Shown one piece after another: positions 7,118 to 18,246 of a DNA stretch of 20,754 nucleotides (its first letter is position 1; each line of letters opens with the position of its first letter). The notes under the pieces are model-generated. The model was not told the origin of the DNA. It did not search any database and saw nothing but the letters and a program-made list of their open reading frames with translations. Source of the stretch: Mycoplasmataceae bacterium. Its GTDB lineage: Bacteria; Bacillota_I; Bacilli_A; Mycoplasmatales; Hepatoplasmataceae. The stretch is taken from the NCBI GenBank assembly GCA_013214765.1, contig JABSQD010000004.1, positions 1-20,754 on the forward strand. Reading direction: 5' to 3'. A program made the position numbers and the translations under genes.

Positions 7118-9946
7118 TTATTCAGATAATTTTACAGCATCTGCTAATTTTACTGAAACAATATCTGTTATTCCTTTTGTCTGCATAGTGACACCATACA
7201 ATATATCGGCTTGTTCCATCGTTCCTGGTCTATGTGAAGTAATTACTATTTGAGTAGTTTCATTTAATTTTTTAGCAAATTTAGCAAATCTGTCCACATT
7301 AACTTCATCAAGAGAAGCCTCAACTTCATCCAACATTAAAATTGGTAATTTTCTTACTTCATTAATAGCAAAAATTAACGATAATGAGATAAGAGATTTT
7401 TCTCCCCCTGAATAAAGAGTAATTGATTTAACAGTTTTTCCTAACATTTTAGCTTCAATTTCTATTCCGGACTCAAGAATATTTTCTGGTTCTGTATAAA
7501 CCATTTGTGCTTTTCCACCTCTGAATAAAGTTGAAAATACAATTTGAAAATTTTTATTAACATCTTCAAACGTTTCTCCAAATTGCTTGGTCATTTGTTT
7601 ATCCATTATTTCAATTGTAGATAATAATTTTCCTTTTGATTCTTTAAGATCAATTACATTTTCTTTTAACTCTTCATATGATTTAAATAAATCTTCATAA
7701 TTATTAATTGCATCAAAATCAATAAATCCAAGTCTTAATATTTCTATTCTTAATTTTTTTCTTAATAATTCTGCTTTTTGAATTGGTATTTTTAATTCTA
7801 TAATTTTTTTATCCATTAAATTTTCATATGTCATCTTGTAATCTTTATTTAAAATTTCTATGTCTCTTAAAATAACATTAATAATTTTATTAAGAGCTAT
7901 TGTTGAATCAGTATGAACTGTAATTGAATCTTCTCAAGTTTTTCTTAATTCATGTTCTTCATCTCGATTATTAATTACTTCTTTTTGGAATTTTTGTTTT
8001 TCTAATTGAATCGATTTAATTCTATTATGAATTTGTTCTAAAGATAAATTTGCAGAAATATATTCATTTGAATTTTTAAATGAATCCAAATCATAATTAA
8101 GACCTGTTGTTATTTTGAATTGATCTAATAATTTTTGTAAATTTGATTCTAAATAAGCTGATCTATCTTGCGATCTAATTAATTCAGTTTGAGAAAATGA
8201 TAATTTATCTCTGGTTAATTGAATTTCTTCTTGCTTGCTTTGTAAATTATTTCTAACTACATTATGTTGTTTTCTTAATTCTTCTAAAATTCTTTTCAAT
8301 TCAGAAATTTTACCACCTTTAATATTTGAACCACCTTTAACAACAAAACCAGAAAAAATTCGATCTCCTTCAATAGTAACAATCTCATATTTATAATTTA
8401 ATAACTTCGCAGCCTTTAAACCTAATTCAATATCTTCAAATATTAAAATATGTCCACCAATTGATTTAGCTACATTTTTAAATTTAGATTCAAACTTTAA
8501 AATTGAAGAAATTGTTCCAATATATCCTTTTAAATTTTTAATAACATTAAAATATTCTTCAGGAATATTTCTAGGATGAACTTTAAGAAGAGGAATAAAT
8601 GTTGCCATTCCTAATTTATTTTTTTTAAGAAATGACAATGCTTCTTTAATTGTTTCTTCATTTGAAACAATTAAATTACTTAATCTATTTCCTATTGAAT
8701 TCAAAACGGCTGTTTCATATTTTTTTTCAAAAGTAATTAATTCTTCAACTGTTCCATAAATTTCATCAAAAATATTAATATTGTCAATAATTTCTTTTGT
8801 TCCTCTACTCAAAGAACTAGAAAATGTTTTTGAAAATTTTTGAATTTCATATTCGTTTTTATTGATGTTTTGATAAAATTGATCTTTTTTAGAAAGTAAA
8901 TTAAATTCTTCTCCTCTTAAATCTTTAAGTTTATTATTAAATTCTAATTGTTTTTTTATTGAATTATTTTCAATTTCTTTAATATATTTTATTAAGATTA
9001 TTGATTTTTTAATTGCTTCCTCTAAACTTTTTTCATTAGATTCTATAAATAATGATTGTTGATTTAATTCATTTTGTTTTGTCTGTAGTGAATACAATTC
9101 ATTATCAAGTGAAATTATTTTTTCTTGTAATTCTCTGATTTTTTTCTCTACTTTAGAAAGAGTTCTTTCAGATAATTCTTTCTTTGTAGAAGAGGAATCA
9201 ATATTATTATTTAATTCTTCTTTTAATTTTAAATTAGTAAATAAATCTTTTTTAATAATAGGAAGTTCAATTTCTGATAATTGTTCTTTTATTTTTAAAT
9301 ATTTTTCAGCAATTTCCTTCTTTTTTTTTAAAGGACCAACTTGTTTTTCTAGTTCATTAAGTTTTACAGAAAAAATTTCTAATGATTGTTCTGTTCTCTC
9401 GAATTTTCTAACTGCTTCATCTTTTTGTGATTGATATCTTGAAACTCCAGCAGCTTCATTTAATAATTCTCTTAAATCTTTTGGTTTAGATTCAGCAATT
9501 TTAGTTACTGATCCTTGAGAAATAATTGAAAGATCAGTATTTCCTAAACCTGTTCCTAAAAACAAATCTTTAATATCCTTTCTTCTTACTAAAGTTTTAT
9601 TAATAAAATATTCACTTTGTTTATCTTGTCTAAAAGTTCTTCTTGTAATTGATACTTCATTAAAATCAATATCTAAAACCTTTTTTTCATTGTTGAAAAT
9701 AAGCGTAACTTCTGCGAAGTCAGCTGATTTTTCACTATCTGAACCGGAAAAAATCATATCAGTTATAGATGTAGCTCTAAGATTTTTTTTAGATGTTTCT
9801 CCTAAAACCCACTTAAATGCATCATTGATATTTGATTTTCCTGAACCATTAGGGCCAACAACAACAGTTAAACCATCTGTAAATTCTATTGTAGTTGGAC
9901 GTGAAAAGGATTTGAATCCTTTTATTTCCATTCTTCTCAAAAACAT
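7118..9946 (-). CDS. smc: Chromosome segregation ATPase SMC
   Basis: SMC forms the ring-shaped condensin that compacts and segregates the chromosome. The frame of 942 residues is continuous once the TGA at 7934 is read as Trp. N-terminal head: Walker A GPNGSGKSN at 31-39. Coiled coil follows to about 395. The hinge spans about 395-545, starting IYGTVEELITF and holding the conserved glycine-rich pieces IGGHILIFED and GFVVKGGS. The returning coil runs to about 800. C-terminal head: signature YSGGEKS at 841-850 region and Walker B LPILMLDEVEASLD at 867-880. Bacterial SMC is often near 1190 residues; the coils are shorter here, as is known for mollicutes. The ATG is 1 nt after the rnc stop, with AGAAAGGA about 9 nt before it, so it is the last gene of the fakA-plsX-rnc-smc unit. 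ScpA/ScpB partners are not in the window. Confidence 0.95.
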
Positions 9947-9947
9947 A

Positions 9948-10616
9948 TTATGCCATCCTTTCTATTGCATCTTGTGCAGCTGATTTTTCAGCTTCTTTTT
10001 TAGAAAATCCTTGTCCTTGTCCAATTATGGAATCATTAAACATTGCTTTTGATGCGAAAATTTTTTCTTCATTAGATCTTCCATCTGTTTTATATGTAAC
10101 TGATTGTCTTGTTTCTGATTGTAAGAGTTCCTGTAATTTAGTTTTAGGATCTTTAACACTATTAATATCAATTGATGATAATTTAGATGTTATGTGTTTA
10201 TATATAAACTTTTCAACTTCTTCATTTCCTGCATCAAGATAAATTGCTCCTACCAATGATTCGAATGTATCTTCAAAAACTGAATCAGATAAATTATTTT
10301 TGTCTTCTCCTGCTCCTAATCATATCAATTCATGTAATTTTAATTCTTTTCCTATTACAGCAAGAAATTCTTTATTAACAACAAAATGTTTCATTAATGT
10401 CATATCACCTTGATCATACTGAGGAAAATTTAAATAAAGATATTCAGTAACTGATTTTCCTAAAATAGAATCTCCTAAAAACTCCATTCTTTCATAAGAT
10501 TCATTATTTTGTTTTGTTTCATGAGTATAAGATGGGTGCAAAAAAGAAATTTCATAGTTTTCAATATTTTTATATTTTATTCCTTGTTTTTCAATAAATT
10601 TTTTAATATTATCCAT
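9948..10616 (-). CDS. rnc: Ribonuclease III
   Basis: Double-strand-specific endoribonuclease that processes rRNA precursors and structured mRNAs. 222 residues, with one TGA-encoded Trp at residue 99. The catalytic domain holds the family signature ERMEFLGDS at 42-50 (E45 and D49 are the metal ligands) and the second acidic pair D116/E119 in EDTFESLVGAIYLD. A double-stranded-RNA-binding domain covers about 157-222 (DPKTKLQELLQ..., ending KKEAEKSAAQDAI). The ATG begins directly after the plsX TAA, with AGAAGG at about 8 nt. This plsX-rnc-smc order is conserved in low-GC Gram-positives and their relatives. Confidence 0.95.
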
Positions 10617-11588
10617 TTAAATTACCTTCTTTATCTTTTTAATTAAATCTGATTTAATAAGTTTTTTAGCAACTTCTAAAGATTTTACTAATAATTCTGA
10701 GTCTGAACTTCCATGTGCTTTTATTAAAAGTTCGTTCAAACCTAATACAGCTGCTCCGCCAGATTGACCATTAATTGATTTTTTCATTTTATTTCTAAAT
10801 GTTTTAGTTAAAGAAAAACCAATTTTATCAAAAAAAGATTCGTTCATTGAAGATTTAATCATTTGTTTAAATTGTTTAGCAGCTCCTTCATATGATTTAA
10901 TAGCTATATTACCTGCGAATGCCTCTGTAATTACAACTTGTACATTTTTTGCCAAAAATAATTCATTGGATTCAATATTTCCTTGGAAATTAATTTTATT
11001 ATTTTTACTCATCAAAATAAATGCTTCTTTTTGTAAAGATGTACCTTTTTTATTTTCAGATCCAATATTTAATTGTTTAACTATTGGTTTTTTTGATAAA
11101 CCTAATTCTTTTGCAAAAATTGTTCCTATCATTGCATATTGATTTAATGTTTGGGCATCAGCTCCAATATTAGCACCTACATCAAGAAAAATTCTTTTTT
11201 CACCTGTTGATGTTTCTAAAATTGGAGCAAATGATGGTTTAATTCCTTTAATTGATTTAAACATCAAATAACCTGATGTTACTAAAGGTCCCGAAGCAGC
11301 AGCAGATACTGCTGCATCAGCTTTTTTTTCTAATACAGAGTTAATTGTTTTAATTAATGTCGAATCCTTTTTTCTTCTTATTTCTAAAACTCCATCTTGC
11401 TGAGTTATTACTTCTTTACACTTGATAATTTCTAGATTTTTAGGTTTATTTGATAAATTTAAATTCTCAGCAGAAAAACCAAGTATTTTCCAATCTTGAT
11501 TAGAAATCGAAAAATCAACAGCAGCCTTATAAGCTTCTATTGAACCTTTATCTCCTGATGATAAATCAAAAGCAATTATTTTTTTCAA
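10617..11588 (-). CDS. plsX: Phosphate acyltransferase PlsX
   Basis: PlsX makes acyl-phosphate from acyl-ACP or, with FakA/FakB-activated fatty acid, interconverts acyl groups for the PlsY step of phospholipid synthesis; it is a peripheral membrane enzyme. The start chosen is TTG at 11588: GGAG lies 9 nt before it, and the resulting N-terminus KKIIAFDLSSGDKG matches the family start KIAIDAMGGD. An in-frame TTG 15 nt further upstream would lie inside fakA and lacks a Shine-Dalgarno. Product 323 residues, typical length. Conserved pieces include DAAVSAAASGPL (family AxVSAGNTGA), LDVGAN, and the C-terminal NGQSGGAAVLGLN (family YGGAPLLGL). The AxVSAGNTGA-type loop has AASG here, a noticeable divergence. 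Lies between fakA and rnc with no spare sequence. Confidence 0.9.
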   Translation of the reverse strand: MKKIIAFDLSSGDKGSIEAYKAAVDFSISNQDWKILGFSAENLNLSNKPKNLEIIKCKEVITQQDGVLEIRRKKDSTLIKTINSVLEKKADAAVSAAASGPLVTSGYLMFKSIKGIKPSFAPILETSTGEKRIFLDVGANIGADAQTLNQYAMIGTIFAKELGLSKKPIVKQLNIGSENKKGTSLQKEAFILMSKNNKINFQGNIESNELFLAKNVQVVITEAFAGNIAIKSYEGAAKQFKQMIKSSMNESFFDKIGFSLTKTFRNKMKKSINGQSGGAAVLGLNELLIKAHGSSDSELLVKSLEVAKKLIKSDLIKKIKKVI

Positions 11589-11589
11589 T

Positions 11590-13227
11590 TTACTCTTCTC
11601 CAAATATTAATAAATGATAAACCTCTTGTCCACCAAAAATTATTTCAATTTCTAAATCTTCATTTTTAGATTTAATATATTTAACTAATAAATTTATTTG
11701 TTTTTCAGTTACATCATCATTTCTAATAATAGAAATTATTTCTGAACCATCTTCAATAATTTTATCAATTAAAATTTTTGCTGATTCTTCAATTGTTTTT
11801 GTGGATGATAAAATTTTTTTATCTTTTAATGAAATAAATTCACCTTTTCTAACATTAATTCCATTCATTTTAGCATCTCTAACTGCAATTGTAATTTCTC
11901 CTTCTGAAACTTTTTTAATAACTTCTTTAACTTCTTCTTCGTATTCATGAAAATCATACATCTCTTTATTAATGTTATATAATGCCACAATGCCTTGTGG
12001 TAATGTTTTTGTAGGAACTATAAAAATATTTTTATCTTCAATTACTTTTTTAGCTGTTTGAACTGCTAAAATTATATTTGAATTATTAGGTAATATAACA
12101 ATATTTTTATGTTCAATATCTTTAATTAATTTAACAAAATCTTCAACTGAAGGATTCATTGATTGACCACCTAAGATTAAATGACTAGCACCTAATTTTA
12201 TAAACAATTTATCTAATCCCTTTCCATTAGAAACAGAAATTATTGCTAATTCTTTATCGTTCGTTTTTTTAGAAGTTTTAAATTTATCACCTTCAACTAA
12301 ATGTCCAGCATGTTCTGCTTGGGTTGCCATATTTTCTGATTTAATTTTAGAAAATTCTCCAAATTTTTGAGCAGCATTAAAAACTTCTCCTGGTTTCTTA
12401 ACATGAACATGAACTTTTAAAATATCATCTTCTTTAATCATTACTAATGAATCTCCACTAAGATCTTCAATTAATTTTTTCTTAAATAATTTCTCATTAA
12501 ATATTTCTGGTTTTTTTAATGTCATAATAAATTCTGTACAATAACCAATATTTTTTGTAGCATCAGCTTTTTGAAAAATGCCTTCATCAGATGAAGCTTT
12601 AATTTTTCCTAATTTTAATGGTTTTCCTTTTAAAGCTTTTAATGCTCCCTCGATCATAAGTGTTAATCCATAAGCGCCCGAATCAACTACGCCAGCTTCT
12701 TTTAAAACTGGTAATTGTTCTGGTGTATATTCAGTTGCTTTTTTAGCTATTTCTAAAACTTGTTCAAAAGCTGATTTAATTGTTTTGGCATTTCTTTCAT
12801 ATTTTTCATCTATTGCTTTAATAACAGATAAAATTGTTCCTTCAACCGGACTACCTACTGATTTATAAGCAAATTCTTTTGATGATCTAAGAATTATTCT
12901 TAAATCAGATGTAGATCAAGAAAGTTTTCCAACTTTTTTAACCCCTTCAGTAAAACCTTTAATTATTTGTGAAGTAATTACTCCTGAATTTCCCCTAGCT
13001 CCTAATAATGCTCCTCTTGAAAAATCATTTAAAACTTCTACATCAGTGATCGATGCATCAGAAATATTTTCTCATGCCGAAATTAATGTTGCTAACATGT
13101 TTGAACCAGTATCCCCATCAGGAACCGGAAATACATTTAAATCATTAATTTTTTCTTCTTCTTTTTGTACTGCAGATACTAGAGATTCTAGAACTGACAT
13201 AACTAAGTGTCTATGTGTATTTGGCAT
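11590..13227 (-). CDS. fakA: Fatty acid kinase catalytic subunit FakA (DAK2/DhaL domain)
   Basis: FakA phosphorylates fatty acids held by a DegV-type FakB protein, giving acyl-phosphate for PlsX/PlsY; this lets a cell use host fatty acids, which suits a mollicute. 545 residues, close to the family's about 550, with two TGA-encoded Trp codons in the first 110. The N-terminal DhaL kinase domain (about 1-200) shows NVFPVPDGDTGSNM at 31-44 (metal/nucleotide-binding aspartates), GARGNSGVI at 76-84 and AGVVDSGAYG at 178-187. The middle and C-terminal DegV-like halves follow, ending with GGQ shortly before the stop as in relatives. The ATG has a strong AAAGGAGG, with only 4 nt spacing, and a promoter 30 nt upstream. 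No fakB gene is in this window. First gene of the fakA-plsX-rnc-smc unit. Confidence 0.94.
11598..11601 (-). promoter_or_regulatory. Shine-Dalgarno deciding the plsX TTG start
   Basis: GGAG sits inside the last codons of fakA, 9 nt before the TTG at 11588, which itself begins 1 nt after the fakA TAA. This favours TTG 11588 over the in-frame TTG at 11603, whose upstream sequence has no purine-rich match. Stop and start within five bases suggest coupled translation. Confidence 0.6.
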
Positions 13228-13231
13228 AATG

Positions 13232-13239
13232 CCTCCTTT
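13232..13239 (-). promoter_or_regulatory. Strong Shine-Dalgarno of fakA
   Basis: AAAGGAGG is a full-length anti-SD match, the best in the window. It ends 4 nt before the fakA ATG, a short but workable spacing. Confidence 0.75.
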
Positions 13240-13257
13240 ATAAAAGATTACTAATAA

Positions 13258-13283
13258 ATTATACCACTCTAAATAAATGTAAA
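13258..13283 (-). promoter_or_regulatory. Promoter of the fakA-plsX-rnc-smc operon
   Basis: On the minus strand the extended -10 TGGTATAAT has its TATAAT at 13263-13258. TTTACA at 13283-13278 resembles a -35, though the 14-nt spacer is short, so the TG extension probably carries recognition. Predicted start near 13250 leaves a leader of about 23 nt containing the Shine-Dalgarno. Confidence 0.55.
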
Positions 13284-13327
13284 ACCTTACTTTGTTAGTT
13301 AATTTAAAATAAATTAATAAAAATAAA

Positions 13328-13348
13328 AAACCATTTAAACAATGGTTT
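13328..13348 (-). terminator. Rho-independent terminator of the ABC exporter operon
   Basis: An 8-bp perfect stem AAACCATT / AATGGTTT with a 5-nt loop lies 12 nt after the stop of the 487-aa permease. On the minus strand it is followed by a U-rich tract (TTTATTTTTAT), the form expected for leftward transcription. It separates the ABC operon from fakA. Confidence 0.7.
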
Positions 13349-13359
13349 AAAATAATTAT

Positions 13360-14823
13360 TTAAGACCATTTAAAAAATACTGTTGATATTCCAAGTAATA
13401 CTGCTACTTCTCCTCAAGGAACAATATAATCTACTGGTCCAGCTGTATTAAACATTCCATCAATTGTTGTAACTAATCCTTGTAATCATACTGTCATAGG
13501 AGTTCCTCCAAATATACCAATGCCTGTTGTTGCATTATTAAGAATAATAGCCATTTCTTTCGCTACAATAGGAATATTAAGCAATTCAATAATTGTATAT
13601 TTTCCAACAAGTGGTATATTAATATTTTCATGAATAATTATTTCCAAAATATGCGATGGATCTTTCATTATAGCAATAATAGTATTTTTAACTACGCCCC
13701 CTAAAAGATCAGCACCTCCCGGTATTGTATTTAAAAATTTATATCATGATTTAAAAGTATCTGTTCCTGTTTGTGTGATTGTTGATGGGAACTTTAAAAC
13801 ATTATATACAAATAATTCATATGCATTTGTATCATCCCATACTATTAAATCTACATTATCTAATTTAGATATTAGACCTCAATTTCATCCGAATCCTTTA
13901 AAAAACTTTCCAGAAATAAAATCTGTAATTTCTACAATTCTTCCTGGATTATTTTGTTTCATATTTTCAAAAGCATTTATAACATCTTTCATTGCTGTAT
14001 TACTTAATACTGAATCAATTGTTCCATCTAAGGCTTCTAATAAAATACCTAAATAAATAGAATCACTATCAACTATTTTATCAATAAAATTAACAATATT
14101 TCCTACTGTACTTCCTAATCCATTACCAAATGATTGAGCCATAACATTATTTGTATAAAAGTTAGGAATTAAATAATATAAATTTTTAAATCAAGAATTA
14201 TCAGATGAAATAAGGAATGAAGGCATAATTACTCCTCCAAATAAAATCATTGCTAATAAATATCCGAATGACATTAAATAAAAAGATAATGATGATTTTG
14301 AAAATGTAACAAAAACAAATGCTATTGAAATTGAAACAATAATTGTTATAGAACCTGAATAAAGCATCATTAATCAATTTATTTTAGTTCAATCAACATT
14401 AAATGGAATTTGCCTAATAATATCCATAGCTCCTAAAGAATCTGCTGGTAATAAATTAGAAAAATCTTCTGCTAAAAATGGTATTGCTTCAGTAAAAAAT
14501 CATCCAAATAATAATACTCAAAGAACTGAAATCATTGAAATAAAAATTGAAAATAAAATTTTTGTTGCTAAAAATGTAAATTTATTCAATCTTGTTAATG
14601 AAATAGATTTCATAAATGAAGTTCTTTTAATTTCTTCAATCGAACCTCCAAAATAAAGTAAAACTGTACCAACAATACCAATGGTAATTGCTGAAGGAAT
14701 AATTCAACCTGAAGGTAATAAATATCCTAATCCTATCATTAAAACTATAGGAATAATTAAAATTGATAATGAAGCTGGAGATTTAAATAATGTTTTAAAT
14801 TCCTGTATTAATAATCCTTTCAT
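13360..14823 (-). CDS. ABC-2-type permease with large extra-cytoplasmic domain
   Basis: A 487-residue membrane subunit, with several TGA-encoded Trp codons. Residues 1-215 hold a short cytosolic start (LLIQEFKTLFKSPASL) and about five hydrophobic helices, ending with FYLMSFGYLLAMILFGGVIMP. The first 100 residues resemble the permease at 18495-19640 (shared pattern FKT-x4-SP-x-SL, GLG-x-L-x-P, PSA), so the two are paralogues. After helix five comes about 245 residues of mostly polar sequence, predicted outside the membrane, and then one weak final helix (YIVPWGEVAVLLGISTVFF) just before the stop. The outside part is about twice that of its paralogue, with no recognised domain. Its ATG shares one base with the ATPase stop (TAATG), so translation is coupled and they should form one transporter. 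The substrate is unknown; export is inferred from the ABC-2 type. Confidence 0.8.
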
Positions 14824-17108
14824 TAAATACCACTTCCTTTATAAATATCTCTCATTTTATTTTTGGTTTGTTGCAATGTTCAACCTTTAGTTTCAACTAT
14901 TTCTGATAATTGTCCATATTTCATAACTATAATTCTTTTTGTTAATGAATGTACTTCATGATAATTATGCGAAATAAGTATTAATGTTGAACCTGTCTTA
15001 TTTAAATAATCACTAATAAACTTATCAATTTTAACAATAGAATCAACATCTAATCCTGTAGATATTTCATCAAGGATTAATAATTTTGGAGATTTCATAA
15101 TTGCCAATAATACATTTAATCTTTGTCTTTCTCCACCAGATAATCTAAAGGCTTTAGCTTTTAAAAGTTTTTCAAGTTTAAATACTTTAACGGCATTAAT
15201 AATATCTTTTTTAAGAAGAAAGTTTTTATTTGTTCTAGAAAAAAATAAAATAACATCTAATACTGTCATTTCCACTGGAAATGATGCATATTGAAATTGT
15301 ACACCAGAATTATCTTTAACTCCTCTTTTGGTATTGGTAAATGAATAAGATAACTTAGGTTTTTTATTAATAACTTTTATTTTCTTTTGTTTTTTTCCAT
15401 TAATAAAATGTTCATTAACAAAAAATGCTCCTTTTTCTTTTTGGAAAATTTCTTTTTCTTTTTTAATTAATTCTAAAATTTTAAGATGTTCTTTTTCAAG
15501 AGAAACTTTGTCAAGTTTAAGTTGATTATTCATTTTTTCTTCTTCAAGAATATATTTTGCTTTAAATTTAACTTCTTTTTTTTCAGATTTTAATCTAACT
15601 TTTATAATTTCCTCATCCATTTTTTTTCTTTTTTCATCAGAAATTTGTTTAAATTTTAATTTAAATTTTTCTTTAGTTATGTTGGACTTGGATTCTTTAA
15701 TAAATTCTTCTTTGGCTTTTTTAATTTCAAAATTCTTTCTATCTGAAATATCTTTAATTTCAATTTCTGATAATTTTCTTTCAAGTCTATAATTATTTTT
15801 CATTTTTCTCAATTCAACATTAACAATTTCTTCTAGTTTAGAATAATTACGTTTAAAATCAGATTTAGCTAAATTTTTCATATTATAAAATTTTTTTATT
15901 GAATAATCAGGAATTCTAACTTGTGCAATAATTTCAACAATTGTTGATTTTCCTGAACCATTAGGTCCTGTAATTGCAACTCTTTCTCCATCTTTAATAT
16001 CAAAAGTTAAATTTCTAATAGCACCAACTGTTTTGCCATAAGTTTTCGATACATCATTAACTTCAACAATATTTCCAAATTTTAATTCTTCATTCGAAAT
16101 TGGATTAAATGTTTTCGAAATTGAATTAATCATTTTAAATATCGATTTTCCAATTGGTCCTTTTTGTTTAATTCTATAATGTCTTGCAAGTTTTTTTAAT
16201 AAAAAATTAGAATCCTTTTCTTGTTGTTCTTGTTGTTTTTTAGTTAATTTAGGTTCTCTAGATGTAATATTTAAAAATTTAGAAGCAGTCAATTTTTTAG
16301 ATTCAAAATCTTCGACAATTTTTCCAGATTCAAGAACAATTGTTCTTGTAGTTAAATCTCTAATTTCTTCATCGGAATGAGAAATTAATAATAACGAAGT
16401 TTCAGGGAACATTGTTAAATATTGTTCAATATATTCTTTAATAACCTCTGAAGACTCAACATCTAAACCTGTTGAAATTTCATCAAGTATTAATAATTTA
16501 GGTTTTTTAATTAAAGCTAATAATATATTAACTCTTTGTTGCTGTCCACCAGATAATCTATCAATTTTTTGGTCTATAAATTTATCAATAGAAAACATTG
16601 ACAACATATCTGATAATTCTTTTTTAGACATTCTAATAGATTTTTCAACAGATATATTAAAAAAATGAATAACATCCTTAACAATAAAACCCTCTGGATA
16701 ATTCAATGATTGAAATTGAATACCCATTAATTCAAGAGACTCTAATCTATTGATAGCATAACCATATCTAATTTCTCCTTCAGATATTTTTAATTGTTGT
16801 GAAATAACATTAATTAAAGTAGATTTTCCTGATCCATTCTTCCCAATCAAAGCAAGTTTTTCTCCCTTTCTAATATCAAAAGTTACACCATTAAGAATTT
16901 TTTTAAAACCAAATACTTTTTTAACATTCTTAAGTCTTAAAGAATAATCTTTATTTTGTTTATAAATTAACTTCGTTTTAGATAACCTAAGTTTTTCTTT
17001 ATCTTTATTTGAAATACTTTTTCCTTGAGAAAGTTTTTCTTTAACTAAAGAAAGTTTTTCTTTTGTTTTTTTTGTTTTTTTTGTTACTTCTATTTTATTT
17101 TTTTTCAT
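14823..17108 (-). CDS. Two-NBD ABC ATPase with coiled-coil insertion in the second NBD
   Basis: A 761-residue ATPase. A TGA at 14880 is read as Trp, adding 19 residues to the TAA at 14823. A Lys-rich N-terminus (1-50) precedes NBD1: Walker A GKNGSGKST 89-97, Q-loop near 131, signature LSGGQQ 185-190, Walker B LLILDE 205-210, H-loop H244. NBD2 starts near 346: Walker A GPNGSGKST 381-389, Q-loop near 604, signature LSGGERQ 656-662, Walker B LLILDE 676-681, H-loop H714. Walker A to Q-loop is about 34 residues in NBD1 but about 214 in NBD2. The extra 180 residues are a very charged Lys/Glu heptad-like helix with no membrane segment. Both sites look catalytically complete. The flanking permease genes indicate an exporter with two different membrane subunits. 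The ATG at 17108 has no Shine-Dalgarno and follows the upstream permease by 32 nt. Confidence 0.88.
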
Positions 17109-17140
17109 ATTTTTAACAATAATTAAATTATATCATTAAT

Positions 17141-18145
17141 TTACTCTTTTTTAAACCTATCTAAAATTCCACCCATCAAAATTCCAAACACTATATAAAG
17201 TCACGGCATGAAAACATAATAAAGAATTCCATTAAGATTTATTATTTCCCATATACGAATATCATGTCAGGATGAAAGATTCCCTACTCCATCAACTGTC
17301 GCAGATTCCAAACTATTAAATGCCAATTGATTTAATCCATAATGTGGTCATAACTGTGAAATAAATCACATTGCTCCTCCTTGTTGATATGTTGGTATGA
17401 TTCCTTGTAGTTCTAATCCACTTAAATCTTTCAAATTTTCTTGTGTTAAAATAATTACTTCACCATTACTATCAATATACATAGTTGGAGAAAAAATTCC
17501 ACCAAAAAATAATCCTCCTAACATATATATAAATACTATGATGAAGAAATTTTTTTGAGTACTTACTAATTGTTCAATAAAAAACGACATTGAGAAAACT
17601 AAAATTGATTGAGTAATTCAATAATAACCAATCATATCTCATCATATATTAAATCAATTTATTGATTTAATTCCCTCTAAATTGTTAGAATTATTAAAAA
17701 ATCATTGATGACTCAAAAAACCAAAATTATCAAAAGATATTAAAGTTAAAATAATTACAACAAAAGTGATAAAAGTTACTGATAGCATAATTAACAAGGT
17801 GGCTAAATATAATGTCGAAGATTCATTGGCTGTCATATCTACATTTTTCATCATGGTTGATTTTCTGATTGTAAAAAATAAAGTTCCATAAGCGGCAAAT
17901 GCTGAAAAAGACATTGAAATAAATAACATTCAAATGAATGAATAATATATAGGAAATAAAATTCCACACGAAAACACAATCATTATAGGGATAAGTAAAT
18001 TTCCCAAATAAAATGATGAACTTTTAAAATGATTTTTTATCATTAATATATATGTGTTTGAAGTAGCTAAAAAAAATGTAAATAAATTTGAATTTTCTAA
18101 AACTGAATTATTCTTTTGTTTTATAATTATTTTTTTCTTAAACAT
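17141..18145 (-). CDS. ABC-2-type permease, first gene of the exporter operon
   Basis: A 334-residue membrane protein rebuilt across several TGA-encoded Trp codons. After a cytosolic, Lys-rich start (MFKKKIIIKQK) there are about six hydrophobic segments: 47-70 (LGNLLIPIMIVFSCGILF), 73-92, about 112-138, about 165-185, 190-215 (IIVFIYMLGGLFFGGIFSP) and 305-325. A polar segment of about 90 residues between the last two is predicted outside. This layout, with a GG motif closing helix five and then an outside domain, is shared with the permeases at 13360 and 18495. It ends with a basic DRFKKE. Gene order with the two-NBD ATPase suggests it is one of two membrane subunits. It has its own promoter box 10 nt before the ATG and no Shine-Dalgarno. 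Substrate unknown. Confidence 0.78.
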
Positions 18146-18155
18146 AATTAGTTAT

Positions 18156-18161
18156 ATTATA
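18156..18161 (-). promoter_or_regulatory. -10 box of the ABC exporter operon
   Basis: TATAAT on the minus strand lies 10 nt before the ATG at 18145, with no Shine-Dalgarno in between, so the transcript is probably leaderless. A poor -35 (TTTTTA) sits about 17 nt upstream. It is divergent from the rpmB promoter within the same 107-bp gap. Confidence 0.55.
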
Positions 18162-18237
18162 CTAAAATTTCCCTTATATAAAAACTTCATATAAATCTAT
18201 TCTGTATGAATAAAATGTTTAATAAAAAATAATTTTT

Positions 18238-18246
18238 TGATAAAAT
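18238..18246 (+). promoter_or_regulatory. Extended -10 promoter of rpmB
   Basis: TGATAAAAT, an extended -10, ends 6 nt before the rpmB ATG at 18253. Transcription would begin at or next to the A of ATG, giving a leaderless mRNA. No Shine-Dalgarno is present. Confidence 0.55.

Noticed and set aside
9690..9983. Plus-strand frames inside smc, rnc, the permeases and fakA
   Set aside because: They lie opposite strongly conserved genes and show no recognisable protein motif; shadows.
14880..14882. TGA as the end of the two-NBD ATPase
   Set aside because: Reading it as Trp extends the frame 18 more residues to a TAA that overlaps the next ATG (TAATG), a typical coupled junction.
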